Below are positions 1 through 5,076 of a stretch of 5,076 nucleotides of DNA, one piece after another. The notes under the pieces were generated by a model. The model did not search any database and was not told the origin of the DNA. It saw nothing but the letters and a program-made list of their open reading frames with translations. Both the position numbers and the translations under genes were made by a program. Position 1 is the stretch's first letter. Each line of letters starts with the position of its first letter. Source of the stretch: an uncultured Roseateles sp. (GTDB taxonomy: Bacteria; Pseudomonadota; Gammaproteobacteria; Burkholderiales; Burkholderiaceae); NCBI GenBank assembly GCA_946480605.1, contig CAMLKW010000278.1:1-5076 (forward strand), given 5' to 3'.

Positions 1-643
<643 letters not shown>

Positions 644-666
644 CTAAGGCCTTGGAGATGGGCGGC

Positions 667-672
667 GATAAT
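667..672 (+). promoter_or_regulatory. Candidate -10 element for gatCAB
   Basis: GATAAT differs from TATAAT only at the first base and is the best -10 match on this strand in the mreB/gatC gap. It is not preceded by an extended -10 TG, and the hexamer 17 bp upstream (CTAAGG, 644-649) is a poor -35. The call is therefore tentative. Confidence 0.35.
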
Positions 673-673
673 A
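668..673 (-). promoter_or_regulatory. Candidate -10 element for mreB
   Basis: Read on the minus strand from 673 to 668 this is TATTAT, five of six matches to TATAAT. It overlaps the plus-strand candidate by five bases. The hexamer at 17-bp spacing (GGCCTC, 696-691) does not resemble a -35. Use of this site would give mreB a leader of roughly 125-130 nt. Confidence 0.3.
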
Positions 674-697
674 ACCGAACACCCCCTTCCGAGGCCC

Positions 698-718
698 GCC
701 AGCACTGGCTTTTCTGGC
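698..718 (+). repeat. Small inverted repeat GCCAG/CTGGC with a second CTGGC copy, in the gatC leader
   Basis: GCCAG (698-702) is followed by its reverse complement CTGGC at 705-709, and CTGGC occurs again at 714-718 after TTTT (710-713). In RNA this allows a tight hairpin (4-bp stem, 4-nt loop) or an alternative 5-bp stem with an 11-nt loop. It lies between the candidate -10 and gatC. It could be a weak protein-binding or leader structure, or chance in GC-rich DNA; no function is claimed. Confidence 0.3.
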
Positions 719-744
719 CCCGGGCTTACATCTGAAAACCCTTC

Positions 745-1044
745 ATGAGCCTCACCCCTGACGACGTGAGTCGCATCGCCAATCTGGCCCGGCTGCAGTT
801 GCAGCCCGCCGAGTCCGAAGCGCTGCTGGGCAACCTGAACGATTTCTTCAAGATCGTGGACCAGATGAGCGCCGTCGATACGGCCGGCGTCGAGCCGCTG
901 TACACGCCGCTGTCGGCCATCCAGCAGGTCAAGCTGCGCCTGCGCGAGGACGCCGTCACCGAGAGCAACCAGCGCGAGCTGAACCAGCGCAGCGCCCCGG
1001 CCGTCGAGGACGGCCTCTTCCTCGTTCCCAAGGTCATCGAATGA
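745..1044 (+). CDS. gatC: Asp-tRNA(Asn)/Glu-tRNA(Gln) amidotransferase subunit C
   Basis: GatC is the small, non-catalytic subunit of the cytoplasmic GatCAB complex. It wraps around the GatA-GatB interface and stabilises GatA. The product is 99 residues, normal for the family (about 95-100). An N-terminal helical part (residues 1-42) begins with [18 protein letters not shown]. The family-typical [13 protein letters not shown] segment follows at 43-55, then LRLREDAV (64-71) and the conserved C-terminal end [16 protein letters not shown] (84-99). The start at 745 is secure, because an in-frame TGA lies at 733-735, only three sense codons upstream, and the next internal ATG is at codon 41. No Shine-Dalgarno is visible before the start (the upstream bases are GAAAACCCTTC). 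It is the first gene of the operon, and its stop codon overlaps the gatA start. Confidence 0.96.
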   Translation: MSLTPDDVSRIANLARLQLQPAESEALLGNLNDFFKIVDQMSAVDTAGVEPLYTPLSAIQQVKLRLREDAVTESNQRELNQRSAPAVEDGLFLVPKVIE

Positions 1045-2531
1045 AGCCCGTTCACGACATGGGCGTGGCCGAACTGGCCGCCGCCCTGAAGCGCCGTGCG
1101 CTGTCCAGCCGCGAGGCCACGCAAGGCCTGCTGGACCGAATTGCCGCCCACGACAAGGCGCTGGGCGCCTTCCTGCACGTCGACGCCGACGGCGCGCTGG
1201 CCCGCGCGGCCGCAGCCGACGCGCTGCTGGCCGCCGGCAACGGCGGCACGCTGACCGGCGTGCCGCTGGCGCACAAGGACATCTACGTCACGGCCGACAT
1301 GCCCACCACGGCGGGCTCCAAGATGCTGGACGGCTATCGCAGCCCGTTCGACGCCACGGTTGTCGCCCGCCTCAACGCAGCCGGCACCGTGTCGCTCGGC
1401 AAGCTGAACTGCGACGAGTTCGCGATGGGCTCGGCCAACGAGAACAGCGCCTACTTCCCGGCGCACAACCCCTGGGACCTGGGCCGCGTGCCCGGCGGTT
1501 CGTCGGGCGGCTCGGCCGTGGCCGTGGCGGCCCGGCTGGTGCCCGGCTCCACAGGCACCGACACCGGCGGCTCCATCCGCCAACCGGCCAGCTTCACCGG
1601 CATCACCGGCATCAAGCCGACCTACGGCGTGTGCTCGCGCTACGGGATGATCGCGTTCGCGTCCAGCCTGGACCAGGCCGGCCCCATGGCCCGCTCGGCC
1701 GAGGACTGCGCACTGCTGCTGTCCGCCATGAGCGGCTTCGACGAGCGCGACGCGACCAGCGTGGAGCAGCCCCCGCAGGACTTCCACGCCCAGATGCTGG
1801 CCGCGCGTGAAGGCGCATCTGCCGGCAAACCGCTGGCGGGCCTGCGCATCGGCCTGCCGCGCGAGTTCTTCCCGGCCGGCCTGAGCGCCGACGTGAACGC
1901 CGCCGTGCGTGCCGGCCTGGCCGAGCTGGAGAAGCTGGGCGCCACGCTGGTGGACGTCAGCCTGCCGCGCACCGAGCTGGCCATCCCCGTCTACTACATC
2001 ATTGCCCCGGCGGAGGCGAGCTCCAACCTGAGTCGCTTCGACGGCGTCAAGTTCGGCCATCGTGCCGCTCAGTACGACGACTTGCTGGACATGTACAAAA
2101 AGACGCGCGCCGAGGGCTTCGGCGCCGAGGTCAAGCGCCGCATCATGATCGGCACCTATGTGCTGTCCCACGGCTACTACGACGCCTACTACCTGCAGGC
2201 GCAGAAGCTGCGCCGCATGATCGCGGACGACTTCCAGCAATGCTTCACGCAGTGCGACGTCATTGCCGGCCCGGTGGCGCCCACCGTCGCCTGGAAGCAG
2301 GGCGAGGGCAAGGACGACCCGACGCAGGCCTACCTCGCCGACATCTTCACGCTGCCCGGCTCGCTGGCAGGCCTGCCCGGCATGAGCGTGCCGGTGGGCA
2401 CCGGCGCCGGCGGCATGCCGGTCGGCCTGCAGCTGATCGGCAACTACTTCAAGGAAGGCCAGCTGCTGCACACCGCGCACGCCCTCCAGCAAGCCACCGA
2501 CTGGCACCGCGCCGCGCCCTCGGGACTCTGA
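1041..2531 (+). CDS. gatA: Asp-tRNA(Asn)/Glu-tRNA(Gln) amidotransferase subunit A (glutaminase/amidase)
   Basis: GatA is the amidase-signature subunit that hydrolyses glutamine and passes ammonia through an internal channel to GatB, which uses it to amidate Glu-tRNA(Gln) and/or Asp-tRNA(Asn). The product is 496 residues, near the usual 480-500. The full Ser-cis-Ser-Lys triad is visible: Lys79 in GVPLAHKD, cis-Ser154 in the glycine/serine loop [10 protein letters not shown] (151-160), and nucleophile Ser178 in [11 protein letters not shown] (173-183). These match the residue numbers known for Staphylococcus aureus GatA (79/154/178). Further family motifs are GIKPTYG (190-196) and [16 protein letters not shown] (200-215), and a C-terminal LPGMSVPVG segment. 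The start ATG at 1041 overlaps the gatC TGA as ATGA, which implies translational coupling; a modest AAGG (1030-1033) lies 7 nt upstream. No frameshift or missing catalytic residue is seen. Confidence 0.97.
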   Translation: MKPVHDMGVAELAAALKRRALSSREATQGLLDRIAAHDKALGAFLHVDADGALARAAAADALLAAGNGGTLTGVPLAHKDIYVTADMPTTAGSKMLDGYRSPFDATVVARLNAAGTVSLGKLNCDEFAMGSANENSAYFPAHNPWDLGRVPGGSSGGSAVAVAARLVPGSTGTDTGGSIRQPASFTGITGIKPTYGVCSRYGMIAFASSLDQAGPMARSAEDCALLLSAMSGFDERDATSVEQPPQDFHAQMLAAREGASAGKPLAGLRIGLPREFFPAGLSADVNAAVRAGLAELEKLGATLVDVSLPRTELAIPVYYIIAPAEASSNLSRFDGVKFGHRAAQYDDLLDMYKKTRAEGFGAEVKRRIMIGTYVLSHGYYDAYYLQAQKLRRMIADDFQQCFTQCDVIAGPVAPTVAWKQGEGKDDPTQAYLADIFTLPGSLAGLPGMSVPVGTGAGGMPVGLQLIGNYFKEGQLLHTAHALQQATDWHRAAPSGL

Positions 2532-2533
2532 AC

Positions 2534-3982
2534 ATGCCTACTTCCCAACTCATCCGCGGTTATGAGGTCGTCATCGGCCTCGAAAACCACGTCCAGCTCT
2601 CCACGCAGAGCAAGATCTTCAGCGGCAGCTCCACCGCCTTCGGCGCTGCGCCCAACACGCAGGCCTCGCCGGTGGACCTGGCGCTGCCCGGCACGCTGCC
2701 GGTGCTGAACCGCGCGGCCGTCGAGCGGGCCATCCGCTTCGGCCTGGCGGTCGGCGCCAAGGTCGCGCCGCTGTCCATCTTCGCGCGCAAGAACTACTTC
2801 TACCCCGACCTGCCCAAGGGCTACCAGATCAGCCAGTTCGAGATCCCGGTCGTGCAGGGCGGCAAGGTGGAGTTCTTCGTCGGCGACAAGAAGCATGTCG
2901 TCAACCTGACCCGCGCCCACTTGGAAGAGGACGCCGGCAAGAGCCTGCACGAGGACTATCACGGCCAGTCGGGCATCGACCTGAACCGCGCCGGCACACC
3001 GCTGCTGGAGATCGTGTCCGAGCCCGAGATGCGCTCCGGCGCCGAAGCCGTCGAGTACGCCAAGACGCTGCACGCGCTGGTGATGTGGCTGGGCATCTGC
3101 GACGGCAACATGCAGGAAGGCTCGTTCCGCTGCGACGTCAACGTGTCGGTGCGCAAGCCTGGCGAGCCCTTCGGCACGCGCCGCGAGATCAAGAACCTCA
3201 ACAGCTTCCGCTTCCTCGTCGACGCGGTGAACTACGAGGTGAACTGGCAGATCGACGAGATCGAGGACGGCCGCAAGATCCAGCAGGCCACGGTGCTCTA
3301 CAACCCGGACACCGGCGAGACCCGCGCGATGCGCAGCAAGGAAGACTCGGCCGACTACCGCTACTTCCCCGACCCCGACCTGCCGCCGCTGGTCATCGCG
3401 CCGGAGTGGGTGGAGCGCGTGAAGGGCGAGATGCCCGAGCTGCCGGCCGTCATGGCCGCGCGTTTCATCGAGGCCGACGGTCTGCCCGAGTACGACGCGA
3501 CGATGATGACGCAGAGCCTGGCGACGGCGCGTTACTACGAGGCCGCCAAGGCGGCGGGCGCGACGCCGAAGCTGGTGGCGAACTGGGTCATGGGCGAGAT
3601 CAGCAAGCGGCTGAACGCGTCGGGCGGCGAGATCGCCGACGCGCCGGTCGGCCCCGAACTGCTGGCGAAGCTGATTGCGCGCATCTCCGACGGCACGATC
3701 TCGAACAACGCCGCCAAGCAGGTGTTCGAGTCGCTGTGGAGCGGCGAGTCTGCCGATGTGGACGCCGTCATCGAGGCCAAGGGCCTGAAGCAGGTCAGCG
3801 ACACCGGCGCCATCGAGGCCATCCTCGACGAGGTGCTGGCGGCCAATCAGAAGTCGGTCGACGAGTACCGTGCCGGCAAGGACAAGGCCTTCAACGCGCT
3901 GGTCGGTCAGGCCATGAAGGCCACCAAGGGCAAGGCCAACCCGGCCCTGGTCAACGAGCTGCTGAAGAAAAAACTCGGCTGA
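2534..3982 (+). CDS. gatB: Asp-tRNA(Asn)/Glu-tRNA(Gln) amidotransferase subunit B
   Basis: GatB is the tRNA-binding kinase/transamidase subunit. It phosphorylates the side-chain carboxylate of the mischarged aminoacyl-tRNA and amidates it with ammonia from GatA. The product is 482 residues (family about 475-500). The N-terminal cradle domain has [13 protein letters not shown] (10-22), with metal-site-type Glu17 and His19, then [18 protein letters not shown] (84-101), HLEEDAGKS (129-137) and the signature [18 protein letters not shown] (148-165). [12 protein letters not shown] (275-286) follows, and the helical tRNA-binding (YqeY-like) tail occupies about 330-482. The four cysteines of zinc-containing GatB proteins are replaced by Ser30, Ser32, Ser45 and Asp48. 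The ATG at 2534 is two bases after the gatA stop; the open frame continues further upstream, but homology begins here. No clear Shine-Dalgarno is seen, so coupling to gatA translation is likely. The last codons include AAG AAA AAA. Confidence 0.97.
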   Translation: MPTSQLIRGYEVVIGLENHVQLSTQSKIFSGSSTAFGAAPNTQASPVDLALPGTLPVLNRAAVERAIRFGLAVGAKVAPLSIFARKNYFYPDLPKGYQISQFEIPVVQGGKVEFFVGDKKHVVNLTRAHLEEDAGKSLHEDYHGQSGIDLNRAGTPLLEIVSEPEMRSGAEAVEYAKTLHALVMWLGICDGNMQEGSFRCDVNVSVRKPGEPFGTRREIKNLNSFRFLVDAVNYEVNWQIDEIEDGRKIQQATVLYNPDTGETRAMRSKEDSADYRYFPDPDLPPLVIAPEWVERVKGEMPELPAVMAARFIEADGLPEYDATMMTQSLATARYYEAAKAAGATPKLVANWVMGEISKRLNASGGEIADAPVGPELLAKLIARISDGTISNNAAKQVFESLWSGESADVDAVIEAKGLKQVSDTGAIEAILDEVLAANQKSVDEYRAGKDKAFNALVGQAMKATKGKANPALVNELLKKKLG

Positions 3983-3997
3983 TCGCCCGCCTCAGCC
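3968..3997 (-). terminator. Probable intrinsic terminator of the pyrE-DUF4124 transcript, overlapping the gatB 3' end
   Basis: Read on the minus strand, GGCTGA (3997-3992) is followed by a 9-nt loop and its perfect complement TCAGCC (3982-3977), then GAG, then six T (3973-3968) and CTTC. This is the layout of a Rho-independent terminator and lies just beyond the stop codon of the DUF4124-like gene. The stem is only 6 bp and is separated from the T-run by 3 nt, so strength is uncertain. The T-run is the complement of the lysine codons near the end of gatB. In the plus direction the same hairpin includes the gatB stop codon but has no U-tract, so it should not terminate gatCAB efficiently. Confidence 0.5.
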
Positions 3998-4003
3998 CCG
4001 CCG
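3983..4003. other. Convergent gap between gatB and the DUF4124-like gene
   Basis: Only 21 bp separate the stop codons of the two converging genes. The gap holds the loop and one arm of the hairpin described for the minus-strand terminator. No plus-strand terminator with a T-run is visible here, so gatCAB transcripts may run on antisense to the neighbouring gene or end by Rho-dependent means; that is inference. Confidence 0.5.
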
Positions 4004-4705
4004 TCACTTCGAGGTGGGAGAGGTGGGCTTGGGCGTGGTGGGCGGTGTCGTCTTCGGCAGTTCGCTGAGCGGCGGCATGGAACCCGGCGTCGCGCCCGCC
4101 CAGAGCTTCTTCAGCCGCGCCAGCTCGGCATCGAAGCGCGCGTTGATGCGCACGATCTCGGCCTTCTGGTTCTCGATCAGCTGCTGCTGCGCCTCGACCG
4201 CAGCGTCGTTGGCGTCCAGCGCCTGCTTGAGCTTGGCCGGCAGCGGGCGGCCCTTGTAGAACTCGGCCTCATCCAGCAGCGGCTTGCGCTCCACGCCCAG
4301 GTCCTTGATGCGGCGCTCGGAGCTGCGCGTGGCCTTGTTGGCGTCGTCCAGCGCCGCGTGGCGGGCGCGCTGGTGGGCGGCTTCGTTGGGGTAGCGCTGC
4401 ATCAGCGTGCGGTCACGCCGGATGGCATCCTGCGCGGCCACGCGCTCGGCGGCGGCGCGGCGGTCGGCCGCCTCCTTGGCGGCACGTTCCTCGGGGCTGA
4501 GGAAGGGCGGCAGCGTGGCGCGCTGCGAGCCGTCGGGGTTGAGCACGCGCTGTTCGCGCGAGGTGCACTCGGCGATGGGGCGGTCGCTGGTGAGCTTGCG
4601 GCCGTCGGTGGTCGTGCAGGTGTAGATGCCCTTGCCCGGCGGGGTGGTCTGGGCCTGGGCAGCGACCGCGATCAGCAGCCCGACGGCAGCGGTCAGTGCG
4701 CGCAT
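4004..4705 (-). CDS. Secreted DUF4124-like protein of unknown function
   Basis: The product is 233 residues. It begins with a Sec-type signal peptide: MR, a hydrophobic core at about 3-16, and AQA before a predicted cleavage after residue 18. It is therefore probably periplasmic. The mature start, GIYTCTTTDGRKLTSDRPIAEC (26-47), resembles the DUF4124 pattern of an aromatic/Trp strand, DG and SD-P, a small beta domain common in proteobacterial envelope proteins. Cys30 and Cys47 could form a disulfide. Residues about 70-200 are charged, rich in Ala/Arg/Glu/Lys and probably helical or coiled-coil. The tail (216-233) is a Pro/Thr/Lys low-complexity stretch. No catalytic motif is seen. The ATG at 4705-4703 shares its A with the pyrE stop (TGATG), and GGAG (4713-4710) lies 4 nt upstream, so the start is well supported. 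It is probably co-transcribed with pyrE. The role is unknown; a scaffold or cell-envelope role is only a guess. Confidence 0.85.
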   Translation of the reverse strand: MRALTAAVGLLIAVAAQAQTTPPGKGIYTCTTTDGRKLTSDRPIAECTSREQRVLNPDGSQRATLPPFLSPEERAAKEAADRRAAAERVAAQDAIRRDRTLMQRYPNEAAHQRARHAALDDANKATRSSERRIKDLGVERKPLLDEAEFYKGRPLPAKLKQALDANDAAVEAQQQLIENQKAEIVRINARFDAELARLKKLWAGATPGSMPPLSELPKTTPPTTPKPTSPTSK

Positions 4706-5076
4706 CAGACTCCGTAGCGCTCGCGATAGGCCAGCACCGCGGGGCGGTGTGCGGCCAGTTCGGGCGCGCCGTCCAGATAGGCCAGCAGATCGGCCAGGCC
4801 GGCCACGGCCACCACCGGCAGGCCGTAGCGCTGTTGCACCTGCTGCACGGCGGACTGCGGGCTGTCCACGCCGCCCTCGGCGGCCTTCTCCTGGCGGTCC
4901 AGCGCGATGCTGACGCCGCAGGGCGTGGCGCCGGCGGCCTCGATCATCTGGATGGACTCGCGCACCGAGGTGCCGGCAGAGATGACGTCATCGATGATGA
5001 GCACGCGGCCCTTGACCGGTGCGCCGACCAGGGTGCCGCCTTCGCCGTGGTCCTTGGCTTCCTTGCGGTTGTAGGC
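4705..5076 (-). CDS. pyrE: Orotate phosphoribosyltransferase, C-terminal part (cut by right window edge)
   Basis: PyrE transfers the phosphoribosyl group of PRPP to orotate to give orotidine 5'-phosphate, the fifth step of de novo pyrimidine synthesis in the cytoplasm. The last 123 residues plus the stop are visible; the start lies beyond the right edge (the family is about 210-225 residues). The catalytic flexible loop RKEAKDHGEGG is encoded at 5067-5035, and the PRPP-binding motif VLIIDDVISAGTS at 5004-4966. The ending YLDGAPELAAHRPAVLAYRERYGV closely resembles the E. coli PyrE C-terminus. Relative to remembered E. coli PyrE there are a few extra residues around AAEGGVDSPQSA. The stop TGA (4707-4705) overlaps the start of the downstream DUF4124-like gene by one base. 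An internal GTG at 5004 is not a start, because homology continues upstream of it to the window edge. Confidence 0.97.
   Translation of the reverse strand, partial: AYNRKEAKDHGEGGTLVGAPVKGRVLIIDDVISAGTSVRESIQMIEAAGATPCGVSIALDRQEKAAEGGVDSPQSAVQQVQQRYGLPVVAVAGLADLLAYLDGAPELAAHRPAVLAYRERYGV
4710..4713 (-). promoter_or_regulatory. Ribosome binding site of the DUF4124-like gene, inside pyrE
   Basis: GGAG on the minus strand lies within the last pyrE codons (Gly-Val), 4 nt before the ATG at 4705. Together with the TGATG stop/start overlap, it fixes the start and suggests that ribosomes ending pyrE can re-initiate. It is the clearest Shine-Dalgarno in the window. Confidence 0.6.

Noticed and set aside
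726..2507. A 593-codon open frame on the minus strand opposite gatC and gatA.
   Set aside because: The translation is Ala/Gly/Arg/Val/His/Gln-rich with no recognisable domain, as expected for the antisense of GC-rich codons. It is opposite two genes with full family motifs, so it is a shadow of codon bias.
2240..2533. Upstream extension of the gatB reading frame to an ATG at 2240.
   Set aside because: The extra 98 residues are out-of-frame gatA and do not resemble GatB. Homology begins right after the ATG at 2534, two bases past the gatA stop.
3968..3997. A6 run followed closely by a hairpin at the gatB end, resembling a programmed -1 frameshift site that would extend GatB by about 28 residues.
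   Set aside because: The A AAA AAC heptamer is not in the reading phase needed for a classic slippery site, the stem begins only 3 nt after the run, and the extension is low-complexity. A terminator for the opposite strand explains the structure better.
3085..4068. A 327-codon plus-strand open frame in the -1 frame of gatB.
   Set aside because: It is Arg/Gly/Ala-rich low-complexity translation within intact gatB, has no domain resemblance, and its end runs into the antisense of the DUF4124-like gene.
4014..4913. Several plus-strand open frames opposite the DUF4124-like gene and pyrE.
   Set aside because: They are low-complexity Ala/Gly/Arg/Ser translations opposite genes with a clear signal peptide (DUF4124-like) or catalytic motifs (pyrE).

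Overview
The window is high-GC (roughly two thirds G+C by eye), densely coded DNA with strong G/C preference at third codon positions. The protein sequences closely resemble those of betaproteobacteria of the order Burkholderiales; a Rubrivivax/Leptothrix/Roseateles-type organism is a guess from remembered sequences, not a search. It looks like an ordinary chromosomal housekeeping region. I see no mobile element, CRISPR array, tRNA or rRNA gene, phage gene or obvious sign of transfer.

Layout. Positions 1-532 (minus strand) hold the first 177 codons of mreB, the rod-shape actin homologue, which runs off the left edge. Positions 533-744 are a 212-bp non-coding gap between divergent genes; its only AT-rich patch carries -10-like hexamers on both strands. 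Positions 745-3982 (plus strand) are a compact gatC-gatA-gatB operon encoding all three subunits of the tRNA-dependent amidotransferase GatCAB. gatC and gatA overlap by 4 bp, and gatA and gatB are 2 bp apart. After a 21-bp convergent gap, positions 4003-4705 (minus strand) encode a secreted, probably periplasmic, DUF4124-like protein of unknown function. Its start codon shares one base with the stop codon of pyrE, which occupies 4705-5076 (minus strand) and runs off the right edge.

How the genes work together. GatA releases ammonia from glutamine, GatB activates and amidates Glu-tRNA(Gln) and/or Asp-tRNA(Asn), and GatC clamps the two together, so the operon supplies a balanced complex. mreB faces away and presumably leads a mre/mrd cell-shape operon outside the window. 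The pyrE and DUF4124 genes appear to be co-transcribed and translationally coupled. Their transcript probably ends at a hairpin plus U-tract whose DNA lies inside the last codons of gatB.

I did not find a novel biological system here. The points most worth a second look are the terminator embedded in the gatB 3' end, the overlapping -10 elements of the mreB/gatC divergent region, and the unexplained DUF4124-like protein coupled to pyrE.
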